Shown: positions 9,099 through 19,099, numbered from the stretch's first letter. The stretch is DNA of 36,988 nucleotides from Clostridiales bacterium (GCA_012522735.1 JAAYJU010000097.1:1-36988), one strand, 5' to 3'. The notes: a model not told the origin generated them from the sequence alone. Numbers and translations are program-made.

Positions 9099-10298
9099 CT
9101 AAACTGTAGCCTCAATCTCTTCAACTCTATTCTTCAATTCCTTTACCTTGTCTTCTCTTTCCCATGGTAAATCCAGATCGCTCCTACCAAAATGTCCATA
9201 AGAGGCTATCCTTCTGTAGATAGGTCTTCTTAAGTCGAATTGACGGATGATTGCGGAAGGACGTAAATCAAACACCTGGTTTATTGCAGCTATAATTACC
9301 TCTTCCGTAACCGTATTTGTACCAAAGGTGTCGATACTTACGGAGACCGGATGCGCTACCCCAATGGCATAAGCCAGCTGAATCTCGCATCTATCTGCAA
9401 TCTTTGCCGCTACAACGTTTTTAGCAACCCAACGAGCAGCATAGGTAGCACTTCTGTCCACCTTTGTAGGATCTTTTCCGGAAAATGCCCCTCCCCCATG
9501 CTTGGCATAGCCGCCATAGGTATCAACGATTATCTTTCTGCCCGTTAATCCACTGTCTGCAAGCGGACCTCCAACTACAAATTTTCCAGTCGGATTGATA
9601 AATATCTTGGTATCCTTTGCTAATAGAACTACAGGGAGAGTCGGTTTGATAACATATTCAACGATATCATTATGTAATCTGTCCATACTTATATCCTCTG
9701 AATGCTGGGAAGATACTATTACTGTGTCAATTCTGACTGGTAGGTTATCTCTGTATTCAACCGTTACCTGAGATTTACCGTCAGGCCCCAAATATGGTAA
9801 TATCCCTTGCTTCCTGACTTCAGCTAATTTTCGGGTAAGCTTATGGGATAGGACTATAGGAAGTGGCATCAACTCAGGTGTTTCATTACAAGCATATCCA
9901 AACATCATTCCCTGATCTCCGGCTCCAATTTCCTTATCATTTACAGCCTTTCCATTTTTGCTTTCCATCGACCGATTTACTCCTATAGCTATATCCTTTG
10001 ACTGTTTACCGATGGAAGTTATTACCCCGCAGGTGCTCCCTTCAAATCCGAATTTATTATTGTCATAACCGATATCCAGTACTACATCTCTGGCAACCTG
10101 CGCTATATCAACATACATTGTACTGCTTATCTCGCCCATTATATTTATAATTCCCCTTGTAATAGTGACTTCACATGCTACTCTGGCTTCCGGGTCATGT
10201 TTTAAGTATTCGTCTAGAATTGCATCCGAAATTTGGTCGCAGATTTTGTCCGGATGCCCTTCAGTTACCGATTCTGACGTAAATAAATATTGCTTCAT
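9099..10298 (-). CDS. metK: S-adenosylmethionine synthetase
   Basis: A 399-residue protein makes SAM from methionine and ATP. All signatures are present: GHPDK near the N-terminus (methionine/ATP site), [12 protein letters not shown], and the glycine-rich [16 protein letters not shown]. The start at 10298 is chosen because GGAGG lies five bases upstream; an alternative in-frame start four codons earlier lacks a site. The length matches the family. A MetK inside a mobile cluster is unlikely to be the only copy in the cell. It probably supplies SAM for the three radical SAM proteins encoded nearby, some of which may use two SAM per turnover. Confidence 0.97.
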   Translation of the reverse strand: MKQYLFTSESVTEGHPDKICDQISDAILDEYLKHDPEARVACEVTITRGIINIMGEISSTMYVDIAQVARDVVLDIGYDNNKFGFEGSTCGVITSIGKQSKDIAIGVNRSMESKNGKAVNDKEIGAGDQGMMFGYACNETPELMPLPIVLSHKLTRKLAEVRKQGILPYLGPDGKSQVTVEYRDNLPVRIDTVIVSSQHSEDISMDRLHNDIVEYVIKPTLPVVLLAKDTKIFINPTGKFVVGGPLADSGLTGRKIIVDTYGGYAKHGGGAFSGKDPTKVDRSATYAARWVAKNVVAAKIADRCEIQLAYAIGVAHPVSVSIDTFGTNTVTEEVIIAAINQVFDLRPSAIIRQFDLRRPIYRRIASYGHFGRSDLDLPWEREDKVKELKNRVEEIEATV

Positions 10299-10368
10299 TA
10301 CAACCTCCAATCCGCTGTCTTACAGCGCCTTTAGTAATTTAATAAAACTACCAGCCTATGTATAGAAT

Positions 10369-10659
10369 TTAGTCTGGCAGATTAAGAATTTTATTCATCC
10401 TTTTCTCTGTATAAGCTACTATTGAAGAAATCTTGTTAAATTGATTCATGTCAAGCATTTCATATTCAAATTCTATTTCTAGTTGTAACTCGATATTCGT
10501 AACAATTTTGACAAACAAAAGTGATGACAATTTCATATGAGCCAGGATGGAATCTATGTCAAGAGTGTCCACATAGGTTATATCTTGCTGGTTTTCACCA
10601 TCATCCTTAATTGCTTTCTTCATTATATCCAAAACAATTTTTGCAACCTGTAAATCCAT
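10369..10659 (-). CDS. Free-standing acyl/peptidyl carrier protein (1 of 3)
   Basis: A 96-residue protein if started at ATG 10659, where AGAGGAG sits six bases upstream; the frame is open to 10701. The helix-loop-helix layout and the motif MKLSSLLFVKIV match the carrier-protein site, where the second serine would take phosphopantetheine. The usual D-S-L is varied to S-S-L, so the fit is weaker than for the other carriers. Acidic residues follow, as expected (ELQLEIEFE). It lies 47 bp after a BtrH-like gene, and the two may work as an acyltransferase-carrier pair. Confidence 0.75.
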   Translation of the reverse strand: MDLQVAKIVLDIMKKAIKDDGENQQDITYVDTLDIDSILAHMKLSSLLFVKIVTNIELQLEIEFEYEMLDMNQFNKISSIVAYTEKRMNKILNLPD

Positions 10660-10705
10660 TCCTAACTCCTCTCTATATAATGCTCTATTCGTTTCAATCA
10701 TTTAT

Positions 10706-11665
10706 TCAATAAACTGTGTTTTTAATAATTGTTAATGCCATGTATTCATCTGATGCCAGTTCATGAATGATTTCTGATATCCTTTCCTGGATTTTACGGG
10801 AGCCCTCCATGTATCGAAGTTTCATAAGCAAAGCCCGTAGCATTCCCCATCTTATACCTGCTTTCTCAATGATTTCGGAAGCTTCAAGGATTGCCTTCTT
10901 ACTCGACCTCTGTGCATATAGGTTAAGATATCCGGCAAAATGTACCCTTCCAATAGATAAAAGTTCGAATTTATGGCATATAGGAGAGAGCCAGACCGCC
11001 TGCTCCTGTGCTTCAGGACATTCTTTCATAATATCCATTTTCTTTACTGCCTCAGCAAAGCTTCTCATTGCTTCGAATGAATTATCATAGTCTATACTGC
11101 TATATCGTTTACTAACAACGGATAATAGATCCGCTTCATAATCGATATCTCCCTCAGCTACGTCGATTTCATAAAAAAGCACAATCGGACCATGATAAGC
11201 CTTTAAAAAAACATCCTTATTTAGTACGATATCACTATCTAGTGTTAGACAGTCACTGCACAGTAAGTCTCCATCAACAGTAATATTATGAACGATTATC
11301 GAATGGGTATCTGCTTGACCTTGTAAAACCTTGATCCAATGATGAAAGCGTATATAATCAACAACCACTACCGGTTTGCCCTGCATAATCTGATTGACGA
11401 TTATGTTGTAGGCTTTGCTGGCTTCATTGATAGATAAATATTGAATATCAATTCCTAAATACTTAAGTGAATTTTCTTCAATACTTCCCCAATCAACCTT
11501 AAGTTGCTCACCAATTAACTGTTTGTCTATATTATTTATAAAATCAAACGACCATTTCGTATAGTAAATCCATCGGTAATCTTCTCTCATGCTGGAAAGA
11601 ATTGATATGAGAGTATCCTCCATACATTCTCTTCCAACCCTTTTCAGCGGGATAATTTTATTCAT
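10706..11665 (-). CDS. BtrH-like (C39-peptidase-fold) protein, candidate acyltransferase (1 of 3)
   Basis: A 319-residue protein. The N-terminal half has the layout of the BtrH N-terminal family: Cys14 in GRECMEDTLIS, then a hydrophobic strand KPVVVVDYIRFHHW and DTHSIIVHNI with His121 as the partner. BtrH, in butirosin biosynthesis, transfers an acyl group from a carrier protein to an amine. The C-terminal half is helical and unassigned. AAGGAG precedes the ATG. It is flanked by an A-T protein (11714) and a carrier protein (10369), which supports acyl transfer from a carrier thioester. Two further relatives lie at 26040 and 29774. Confidence 0.75.
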   Translation of the reverse strand: MNKIIPLKRVGRECMEDTLISILSSMREDYRWIYYTKWSFDFINNIDKQLIGEQLKVDWGSIEENSLKYLGIDIQYLSINEASKAYNIIVNQIMQGKPVVVVDYIRFHHWIKVLQGQADTHSIIVHNITVDGDLLCSDCLTLDSDIVLNKDVFLKAYHGPIVLFYEIDVAEGDIDYEADLLSVVSKRYSSIDYDNSFEAMRSFAEAVKKMDIMKECPEAQEQAVWLSPICHKFELLSIGRVHFAGYLNLYAQRSSKKAILEASEIIEKAGIRWGMLRALLMKLRYMEGSRKIQERISEIIHELASDEYMALTIIKNTVY

Positions 11666-11713
11666 ATAGCTGTACTCCTTTATTTATATGTATATCTTTT
11701 CGTATTTATTATT

Positions 11714-13528
11714 TTATTTCATAGCAATACAGAATATCTTGTCTATTGTTCGATTTGTAAGCAGGCTATTATAATCAATAAGTATGTTATGCTTCTCAAG
11801 CTCAATCTGTAATCTCCCTAAGGCAAGCGAATCTCCTCCGGCATCATAAAAGTCCTGTGTATCAGAAAGCTCATCAGTCGCCAGAATATTTGACCATATT
11901 TTGCGGATAATTTCCTTGAGATTCAGTTCCTTATAGGGTGATTTTTCGCTATCTGTCCTGACGGTTTTATCCTGTTCCCAACATATCAGTCTGCTTCTGT
12001 CAATCTTCCTGTTCACAGTTAATGGAAAGCTATCGATAAATATATATTTTTGAGGTACCATATATTCAGGCAATATTTTACGTAGATATTCTCTTAGCTC
12101 ATATGTATTAACCGAATCGTCCTCCAAATAACATACCAACATATTTTCATCATAGCTGTTAACGACCGCGACTACTGCCACCTGCTGTATTCCTTTATAG
12201 TTCAGAATGCTTTGCTCAACTTCATAGATCTCAACACGATTTCCCCGGATTTTAACTTGGTTATCTTTCCGCCCGGTATACCATATACAGCCATCCTCGT
12301 CAACCCAGCCGATATCTCCTGTTCTATATACGACTCCTTTATGCCAGGGTCTTTGTATGAACTTCTCAGTTGTTAAATCCACATCATTCCAATACCCGTC
12401 TGAGAGGCTTACCCCACTGATACAGATTTCACCCTTTTCGTATGGATTACAGAATGATTCCTCTGTGTTAAGCAAATATATCTTTGTATTTGCTATCGGT
12501 TTTCCGATTGCTACAGAGGTGATTGTGCTATCCGGTTTTTTTTCTACGATATGACAGGTTGCATAAATTGCAGATTCCGTCATACCATATATGTTTGCAA
12601 TTTTGGCATTTGTAAAAACATGGTTGAATTTTTTGGCTAGATTAATTCCAATTTGCTCGCCACCGTTGAAGACCCACTTCAAATCCGGCAGAGGATCTTT
12701 TATGCTCCTGTGTTCGATGTATTCCAGAAATAATTTCATCATGGATGGAACAAATTGTGTATAAGTGACTTTATTATTCCGCATACACTCATAAAGCTTT
12801 CTCGGATCCTTTTCATCATTGCTGCTAATGATGAAAATAGTAGCTCCGTTTATCAGCGGCCAGAAAATCTCCCATATGGAATCCGTAAAGCTTATTGAAG
12901 TCTTAAAGGCAATTATATCTTCTTCCAAACGGAAACAGTCATTCATCCAATATAGTGTATTGGAAATTGCCTTATGGGAAACCTTGACCCCCTTCGGTTT
13001 TCCTGTCGTTCCTGAAGTATAGATGACATAGGCAACAGCATCTATATTACAGTCCCTTATGTCGCATTGCCTATCAATACAATCTAATCTGCTGATTTCA
13101 TCATATGAAAATATCTTCAACTTTGTATTGGTGGATAATTTTAGTTGATCCTTTGATAGATTTATAATTACTCCTGAACCAATATCATTAATTATAGTAA
13201 TTATTCTTTTCTCGGGATAGGATGAGTCAATCGGCACATAGCATGCACCGCATTTTAATATTGCAATTACTGTAACAATTAATTCTATGCTCCTATCGGA
13301 AATAACAACTATCGGATCTTCTTTTTGAATGCCGATTTTCATAAAAAAACTGGCAATCCTATCTGATATCTTTTCTAAGCTGTCATACGATAATCTCCTG
13401 TTATAATCTATAACAGCAACTTTATTTTTTTGCTTTTGGGTCTGTTCACTTATCAATTTATCAATACACTGATAGGCGTAATCTCGTTTTCTCCCGGTAA
13501 TACCGGGATTATTTTCATTCTCCGTCAT
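11714..13528 (-). CDS. NRPS-like adenylation-carrier (A-T) protein
   Basis: About 604 residues from the ATG at 13528 (AGAGGG upstream); the frame is open to 13648 inside the aminotransferase gene. It has an AMP-forming adenylation domain with core motifs VIYTSGTTGKPKG, NIYGMTESA, YRTGD, GRKDNQVKIRG and NRKID, followed by a C-terminal carrier domain with AGGDSLALG. It would activate one substrate and load it on its own carrier. By eye-alignment to GrsA the specificity residues read T-D-W-Q-F-G-I-I-Y-K. The usual Asp235, which holds an alpha-amino group, is Thr, with Asp at the next position; beta-alanine-type pockets have a similar V-D-W start. A beta-amino or otherwise non-standard acid is therefore possible but unproven. 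There is no condensation or thioesterase domain. Confidence 0.92.
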   Translation of the reverse strand: MTENENNPGITGRKRDYAYQCIDKLISEQTQKQKNKVAVIDYNRRLSYDSLEKISDRIASFFMKIGIQKEDPIVVISDRSIELIVTVIAILKCGACYVPIDSSYPEKRIITIINDIGSGVIINLSKDQLKLSTNTKLKIFSYDEISRLDCIDRQCDIRDCNIDAVAYVIYTSGTTGKPKGVKVSHKAISNTLYWMNDCFRLEEDIIAFKTSISFTDSIWEIFWPLINGATIFIISSNDEKDPRKLYECMRNNKVTYTQFVPSMMKLFLEYIEHRSIKDPLPDLKWVFNGGEQIGINLAKKFNHVFTNAKIANIYGMTESAIYATCHIVEKKPDSTITSVAIGKPIANTKIYLLNTEESFCNPYEKGEICISGVSLSDGYWNDVDLTTEKFIQRPWHKGVVYRTGDIGWVDEDGCIWYTGRKDNQVKIRGNRVEIYEVEQSILNYKGIQQVAVVAVVNSYDENMLVCYLEDDSVNTYELREYLRKILPEYMVPQKYIFIDSFPLTVNRKIDRSRLICWEQDKTVRTDSEKSPYKELNLKEIIRKIWSNILATDELSDTQDFYDAGGDSLALGRLQIELEKHNILIDYNSLLTNRTIDKIFCIAMK

Positions 13529-14699
13529 ATGCAATTCCCTCTCGAAAGAATTCAGCCAATAAATCAACTCCCTCTTTATATCGTTTTGATGAAAACGATA
13601 ATCGCAATGTTTTGGGCAAACCAAAATCAGAACCCGGAACGGTTGCAACTAATTTCAATTCTAAAATTCTTTTTGCAAGGTCAAGGCTTGTAGTATAGTT
13701 ATACTTTTCCATATACTCTTCGCAGTCAATGGTAATATAAAATCCTCCCTCTGAGTAAATCGGGCGTATCAGATCAATCCCACTCAGCTTATCCATGGTA
13801 TAGTCTCTGCGTTCCTTATAAAGAGAAACTAGATACCGAACCTCATCCTGATGATGAAGTGCTTCTATGGCCCCAAATTGTACAACAGGATCTACCGTTA
13901 GTAATGTGTGATGCTGAATGACAGTCAGCGGTTCTATCATCTCATCCGGTACAATACAGTAGCCTACCCTTCTGCTATACATCCTAAAGGATTTGGAAAA
14001 TGCATTCGTAGTTATAAAGATTGATTTTGTATCCTTAAGATTCATGACTGATTTATTCTTCTGATCGAAATAAACATTGGAATATATTTCATCATTTATG
14101 ATTACTGCCTGCCCGTTAACAATGCGATCAATCTTGTACAACTCTTCATCCGTCAGTACATTTCCTAAAGGATTTCCTGGTGTATTGATTACAACAATTT
14201 TTGTCTTAGTGGTGAAACCTCTTTGAAAGGATTCAAAATCTAACCTTCTGCTATTGGTGTCGATTTTATAGTATCTAATATTCGCACCTGCAAGTAGTGC
14301 TGAGAACTTATAAAGCGAATAATATGGGTGTGGCAGTAATACCTCATCCTTTTTACAGGATAACAATTCAAATAAATTTCTGAATATACTACTGGTGCCC
14401 GGTGATATTATAAAATTTTTATCAGGGATTTCGACACCAAACTGCTCTTTATAATATATCGATAATTCTTTTTTTAGGGCTGGTAAACCAGCCGGATATA
14501 CTAAGGAGCTTTTTGAGAAATCTGCTAAAGCATCCTGCATAGCATGAATGATATCCTCATGCAAGGCTAATTCCGATTTCCCTAATGTCAGTCGAACAAC
14601 TTCTTTTTTCTCATCATATTCCATATGATTTGCGATATCATCAATTACGAACATTAAAAACCGATTTTCTGTAAAATCAATATTTAAGCGTGATACCAT
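13515..14699 (-). CDS. PLP-dependent aminotransferase, class I/II fold
   Basis: About 394 residues from ATG 14699 (AAAGGAG eight bases upstream). Motifs: NTPGNPLG, INDEIYSNVYF, and the PLP lysine in NAFSKSFRMYSRRVGY. It has the fold-type I layout of aspartate/aromatic aminotransferases, and the length is normal. It overlaps the VOC gene at 14714 only if the earlier start is used, and its end overlaps the start of the A-T gene by 14 bp, so translation is probably coupled. It likely makes or consumes an amino acid building block for the adjoining adenylation protein. The substrate cannot be read from sequence. Confidence 0.9.
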   Translation of the reverse strand: MVSRLNIDFTENRFLMFVIDDIANHMEYDEKKEVVRLTLGKSELALHEDIIHAMQDALADFSKSSLVYPAGLPALKKELSIYYKEQFGVEIPDKNFIISPGTSSIFRNLFELLSCKKDEVLLPHPYYSLYKFSALLAGANIRYYKIDTNSRRLDFESFQRGFTTKTKIVVINTPGNPLGNVLTDEELYKIDRIVNGQAVIINDEIYSNVYFDQKNKSVMNLKDTKSIFITTNAFSKSFRMYSRRVGYCIVPDEMIEPLTVIQHHTLLTVDPVVQFGAIEALHHQDEVRYLVSLYKERRDYTMDKLSGIDLIRPIYSEGGFYITIDCEEYMEKYNYTTSLDLAKRILELKLVATVPGSDFGLPKTLRLSFSSKRYKEGVDLLAEFFREGIAYDGE

Positions 14700-14713
14700 T
14701 ATATACTCTCCTT

Positions 14714-15139
14714 TCAAACTGCCATTTGCAGTAACTCAATCATATTTTTTTCCGGATCCTCATAAAATACAATTTTAGATTTTCCAACTTTGGGAAGCTG
14801 TACTTCGAATATTTGACTTACTGGTTTGATACCCTGGGCTGCCATCTTATTCATACTGTCTTCCAGAGATATGACTAAAAGTGTAATGGTAACCTGTGTC
14901 GTTGGTATATATCCTTTTTCTTTACCATAATCAAGATATTGAATTAATTCTATCATTGATCCCATTCTGGATAATTTCAACAATACGATTCGATAAGCAG
15001 TATACATTCCTTTCGAAACAAAGAAAACCATATCTCCTGAAATAACACTATCCTCTACAATTTCCATACCAAGCTTCCCAACGTAGAATTCAAGCATATG
15101 CTTCATGGATTTTACAAATATATCTACATGTATCAGCAT
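14714..15139 (-). CDS. VOC (glyoxalase/bleomycin-resistance fold) protein A
   Basis: A 141-residue protein with two beta-alpha-beta-beta-beta modules: HVDIFVKSMKHMLEFYVGKLGM at the start and FYEDPEKNMIELLQM at the end. The final ELLQ carries a typical metal-ligand glutamate, and the first histidine is in the usual place. GGAGG lies six bases before the ATG. VOC proteins include epimerases, dioxygenases, lyases and ligand-binding resistance proteins. Being between a carrier protein and an aminotransferase, it could be a tailoring isomerase or bind the product. A second VOC protein at 21474 is only distantly similar. Confidence 0.8.
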   Translation of the reverse strand: MLIHVDIFVKSMKHMLEFYVGKLGMEIVEDSVISGDMVFFVSKGMYTAYRIVLLKLSRMGSMIELIQYLDYGKEKGYIPTTQVTITLLVISLEDSMNKMAAQGIKPVSQIFEVQLPKVGKSKIVFYEDPEKNMIELLQMAV

Positions 15140-15184
15140 ATAAATCCTCCATATTTCTGTAAAAGATTGGACAACCTTAGTTTT

Positions 15185-15439
15185 TCAATATATATGGTAT
15201 TTCTGTGTTTTTTTACTTACTGTATCAACCATAGCCTGAACTGTCTCAAAATTTATGGGTGACATATCCTTTTCTTCAAACGAAATATCAAATTCATTCT
15301 CAAAAAAGATAATCACCTTTACTATACTAATTGAATCAATCAATCCGCTGTCAATCAGCTGCTGATTATCCTCCAAATCCGACATGTCATGTATAACCTC
15401 GTTTAGCAGATATTTTTTTATTGTCTCCTTATAATCCAT
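15185..15439 (-). CDS. Free-standing acyl/peptidyl carrier protein (2 of 3)
   Basis: About 84 residues from ATG 15439 (GGAGG eight bases upstream; a GTG three codons earlier is also possible). It is a classical carrier: LIDSGLIDSISIVKVI places the phosphopantetheine serine in DSIS, followed by the acidic helix FENEFDISFEEKDM. This resembles D-alanyl carrier proteins and the small carriers of NRPS-like clusters. The terminator-like hairpin at 15510-15538 lies about 70 bp upstream, so its expression may depend on readthrough. Confidence 0.9.
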   Translation of the reverse strand: MDYKETIKKYLLNEVIHDMSDLEDNQQLIDSGLIDSISIVKVIIFFENEFDISFEEKDMSPINFETVQAMVDTVSKKTQKYHIY

Positions 15440-15494
15440 CCTATTCACCTCCAGTGTTAGCTTTTATCCATACTACGGTTTTTATAGCTAAATA

Positions 15495-17411
15495 TTATCT
15501 GTCTTTAAAACAGTCGTTTCGGCTGCCGAAACGACTGTATTTCATGTGTTGTTCTATTATTTCATATACATCCTTTGTTCTTTCCAGTATCAAAAGATGG
15601 GAAGCTGCCGGAAAACATATGAATATCGAATCAGATGTTTTACTATAAACCCATTTTGATTGCATATGGGGAGCTACCTGATCACATTCAGCGGAGATTA
15701 GCAATGTCGGTATTGATACCATGCCCAGTAATTCCGTTATATCATGCGAATAGTATTCGATACATAAATTTAAGAAATTAACCATTGTTTCTTTTAGCTT
15801 AAATGGTGCTAGAAGACAATCTCTATGCTTTTCCGGCATAACTTCAAATATGTAATTTTGATTTGCTATGTCGTATTCCTTAATCGGCCTGTTGAACATG
15901 CCGCTATGAATAATCTTCATATAGAAATCCAGCATTTTTTTATCATTCCTTATAATCTCGGCAATCAACTGTATATTTTCTCTGAATTTAGAGTGATAGG
16001 GCTTGCTTCCTTCAAAGGGTGCGAATTCACCACATACAAAAATCTGTGATAGTACCTTATCAGGATGTTTAGTATAATAAAAAAGTGCCGCTTTTGCACC
16101 GGAACACCACGACATAATATGAATTTTATCTAAGCCTTCATTATTTATAATTGCTTCGATATCAGCAACCTGATCATCTACGCCACATATATATTCACGG
16201 CTTCCATCCGGTTTTTGAGCATCATAGATACCTCGGGTATTCCAATAAACAACACGGTAATCAGCTGAGAGCATGATAATCAATTTTGTCCAGGCATCCG
16301 CATCTACGCCATAAGCATTTACGATTACAATTGTCTCTCCTTCACCAGCTGTATAGTATTCAAGCTCTTTACCATTATCTAAATATACGATCTTTTCAGA
16401 CGGAGCGAATTCAACCTCTACCCTGTTGAAGCATGTACTAATCTCATCATTTTTGCATACACAGCTTTTACCTTCACCTTCCTTCATCCACAATCTTGGA
16501 AAATGATATTGATAAATTTTATAAAAGATTGCATCTATGGAATTTAGCTTCTCCTCCACATTGGCAACCTGAACCTTAATTTTATATTGATTTGTAAATA
16601 TGTTGTTCATTATATCCAGAACAGATATTTTCTTATCTCCTATGATAGAATATATTTCATATAATGTGTCCTTTGCGGCATGGTACATCTCAATTATTTT
16701 GGCGATTACAGTTTCAACACTTAGCGAATAGATATCTCCATCAAGTGTCTTTGGAATGTGAATAGAATTCTCCTTAAAGTAATTTGGAATTCTGCTTTCT
16801 ACCCACAGGACATATTCCTGTATCCTATGGGATAATATATTTTCAAAACTGAGATACTGTGCTCCGTCCCTTTGACAATAGAGAATAGGCGTCCGATAGA
16901 TTTTGGTGCTTATATTTTTTTCTTTACCAAGCTGCACTAGATAAGCTTCGTTTATTTCCCTTACATAAAGAAAGATATCACTGTTTTCGTCCCTATATCC
17001 ATGATGATAGTAGGAATAGTAGGAGCTCATATAATTTATTTCTTTGCATTCATAATTCTCAGCAATATATTCTAGCCGATTCATTTGTTCCGTATTATAA
17101 TAAAGGATCTCCTGTTCGTAAGTGTCAGTAGAAAAGTATATGTCATCATATATCCATAAGCTGACTTTCTTATTTTTTAATAGCTCTAGGGATTCCATGG
17201 AACCGCTTAATCTTATAATATTATGAAGGCTTTCTTTAAGTTTATCTTTTTCATCAATTGGTTGAATCGTATCCAAAAGGGAGAATAAATGCTTCTGATT
17301 TTCGTCACTGCCTATATAGTAAATCATCTTCTTACAAGTATCTTTAATGGAGCTCATAAGCTTAATTCCAAATATGTCATGTATTCTGGCAAATAAAATT
17401 ATCTCTTCCAT
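15495..17411 (-). CDS. Degenerate SDR-like domain fused to Cys-type alpha/beta-hydrolase (paralogue 1)
   Basis: A 638-residue protein. Residues 1-330 follow the outline of an extended SDR/thioester-reductase domain (ISTKIYRTPILY and the helical region that follows) but lack a GxxGxxG cofactor loop, so redox activity is doubtful. Residues about 340-620 are an alpha/beta-hydrolase. Its nucleophile elbow reads SWCSG, putting Cys436 where serine normally sits. Asp577 (ECDQVA) and His605 (ASHLLILE) complete a C-D-H triad. Cys versions occur in PHA synthases and in a few NRPS thioesterases that form strained rings, so transfer or cyclisation is more likely than hydrolysis. A full-length paralogue lies at 27722. 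The last ~13 codons are formed by a terminator-like hairpin. Confidence 0.8.
   Translation of the reverse strand: MEEIILFARIHDIFGIKLMSSIKDTCKKMIYYIGSDENQKHLFSLLDTIQPIDEKDKLKESLHNIIRLSGSMESLELLKNKKVSLWIYDDIYFSTDTYEQEILYYNTEQMNRLEYIAENYECKEINYMSSYYSYYHHGYRDENSDIFLYVREINEAYLVQLGKEKNISTKIYRTPILYCQRDGAQYLSFENILSHRIQEYVLWVESRIPNYFKENSIHIPKTLDGDIYSLSVETVIAKIIEMYHAAKDTLYEIYSIIGDKKISVLDIMNNIFTNQYKIKVQVANVEEKLNSIDAIFYKIYQYHFPRLWMKEGEGKSCVCKNDEISTCFNRVEVEFAPSEKIVYLDNGKELEYYTAGEGETIVIVNAYGVDADAWTKLIIMLSADYRVVYWNTRGIYDAQKPDGSREYICGVDDQVADIEAIINNEGLDKIHIMSWCSGAKAALFYYTKHPDKVLSQIFVCGEFAPFEGSKPYHSKFRENIQLIAEIIRNDKKMLDFYMKIIHSGMFNRPIKEYDIANQNYIFEVMPEKHRDCLLAPFKLKETMVNFLNLCIEYYSHDITELLGMVSIPTLLISAECDQVAPHMQSKWVYSKTSDSIFICFPAASHLLILERTKDVYEIIEQHMKYSRFGSRNDCFKDR
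15510..15538 (-). terminator. Intra-operon terminator-like hairpin at the 3' end of the Cys-hydrolase gene
   Basis: Perfect 13-bp GC-rich stem with a 3-nt loop: ACAGTCGTTTCGG at 15510-15522, loop 15523-15525, complement 15526-15538. In the direction of transcription it is followed by TTTTAAAG, a short U-run. It overlaps the last codons of the upstream gene and precedes the carrier-protein gene of the same operon. It would cut or tune downstream expression unless RNA polymerase is modified, for example by the LoaP-like protein at 31905. Confidence 0.6.
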
Positions 17412-17465
17412 AACACCTGTTACCTTTCTATGATGTAATCAATATAAATCAGCCCTTTCTCGTAG

Positions 17466-19097
17466 CTACTTATTGCGCATTTTTAGGTTATCATACAAGG
17501 CTTTATTCCCACTAAATACATTCATAAGTTCATTCATAGATTTAAGATAATTCTCGTCTATATCATCCTTCTCAACACTGGTCAATGTTCCAAATATCTC
17601 CGAAAACCTAATAAACTCTTTTAGTTTTGCACCCTGAGAGATATAGTAGGCTAGTGACCATAGGTTAAAGGAAAGTGACGGCATAAAGCAGGAAGCCTTG
17701 ATTGAGCAAATTGCATTCATGACTATTTCTCCTGCCTGTATACTATTCATATCCTTATGCGACCAGCTGTATCCGTAACCTTCAAGCTTATAGTATTCCC
17801 TTTCATTGTAAATCGGCACCGCATTTTCATAGAACCAGCATTGCAAATCATAAAAGGTTGGGTTTGCATATTCTATGAATTCAATAGTATCCCTTGCAGT
17901 TGTAACCGTTTCCCCCGGAAAACCTATAATGCAGGAAGCATAACTGATAATATTGTGTTTCGTTAATTGCTGTATGCCCCAGTATAGTTTTTCTTTCGTT
18001 ACCCTTTTATCCATATTTTTTAGAATTGTATTATTTCCTGATTCCACTCCTAGGATTACTCCCAAGCATCCCGATTGCTCCATCAGCTCGTATGCCTCTT
18101 CATCCGAATGTGAAATACGGAAAAAAGAGCACCAACAAAAGTTATATTTTTTTCTTATCATAAGTCTTAATATATCCTTAAACCGGTCAAGTGGGATATT
18201 GAATGAATCATCAATAAAGGTAATGTATTTAATTCCGATTGAATGTATATAATCTAAATTCTTTTCGATTGACTTGAGATTCATGTACATCAGTTCCCCA
18301 CCAAGAACCGGATACCGGCAAAATGCACAATGCAAACTACAGCTGATTGCCGTTCTTACATATACAGGCGGTCTGATATGATTTTCATAAAAGGAAAGCT
18401 TTTTAACAGGGTCTTCATCGAGTGATATGTTCTCAGGTTCCTTTACCGTCCGAAAAATTTGATCTTTATCTTTATAGAGGATATTAGGAATTTTCGACAG
18501 ATCCGGTTTTTCTTTACATAGCTCACAATATATTTGATATAAGGTTTTTTCGCCCTGACGTTCATGCACATAGATATCTGCACCAATCCTCTGTAATAAG
18601 TACTTCTGCTGCTCATCCCTGTACTCAAAATTAATACTGTTAATAAATGGGCCTCCTACAATTATTGTAACAGATGAGTTGATGCCGCGTATATAATCAA
18701 CAACCTCCCGTAAGGGTGCAGCTTCTACGATACAAGTTGATGATACTCCTACAAATTTCGGACTACTGTTTTCAAGCAGATACCTTAGACCTAGCCTATC
18801 AAAATTGTAATTATTAACCGGTTCTATCTTAATATTTTTTTTGCCCAGATAATTCATTATGTAGTGTACTGCCATATTGGGCATTCTGTAGACGGACAGG
18901 TCACATGGCATCCCGGTAGACCTTGAGATACTTTCCTTTACAAGTTCAGAATATTTTAACCTTCTTCCGTCAAGAATTGCAGATCTGGATATCATATGTC
19001 CGTAAGCAGTTCCTTTATTTTTATATGGTTCAATCCTCTTTATGGTTGTCTCCATTGCCTCGTCATTGATTCCGATAATGATTCCATCAACTCTCAT
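17466..19097 (-). CDS. B12-binding-domain radical SAM protein (second)
   Basis: A 543-residue protein. An N-terminal cobalamin-binding-type domain spans about 60-190 (SSPKFVGVSSTCIVEAAPLREVV in outline, and VGGPFI). The radical SAM core has C253-x3-C257-x2-C260 (SCSLHCAFCRYP) and then LGVESGNNTIL and SCIIGFPGET, typical of the class that modifies peptides or carrier-bound substrates. It begins two bases after the stop of the A-T gene at 19100, so translation is coupled and the substrate may be the carrier-bound amino acid of that protein (inference). It probably does radical C-methylation or rearrangement. It differs strongly from the paralogue at 3804. Confidence 0.9.
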   Translation of the reverse strand: MRVDGIIIGINDEAMETTIKRIEPYKNKGTAYGHMISRSAILDGRRLKYSELVKESISRSTGMPCDLSVYRMPNMAVHYIMNYLGKKNIKIEPVNNYNFDRLGLRYLLENSSPKFVGVSSTCIVEAAPLREVVDYIRGINSSVTIIVGGPFINSINFEYRDEQQKYLLQRIGADIYVHERQGEKTLYQIYCELCKEKPDLSKIPNILYKDKDQIFRTVKEPENISLDEDPVKKLSFYENHIRPPVYVRTAISCSLHCAFCRYPVLGGELMYMNLKSIEKNLDYIHSIGIKYITFIDDSFNIPLDRFKDILRLMIRKKYNFCWCSFFRISHSDEEAYELMEQSGCLGVILGVESGNNTILKNMDKRVTKEKLYWGIQQLTKHNIISYASCIIGFPGETVTTARDTIEFIEYANPTFYDLQCWFYENAVPIYNEREYYKLEGYGYSWSHKDMNSIQAGEIVMNAICSIKASCFMPSLSFNLWSLAYYISQGAKLKEFIRFSEIFGTLTSVEKDDIDENYLKSMNELMNVFSGNKALYDNLKMRNK

Positions 19098-19099
19098 TT

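Noticed and set aside
10313-10327. CGCTGT/ACAGCG hairpin before metK as a terminator
   Set aside because: Short stem followed by GGATTGGAGG rather than a U-run; it sits directly before the ribosome site.
18443-18628. Minus-strand 61-codon frame within the radical SAM gene, and similar antisense frames such as 15421-15648, 20547-20741 and 36492-36737
   Set aside because: Other-frame shadows of long, motif-bearing genes; no independent start signal or family resemblance.
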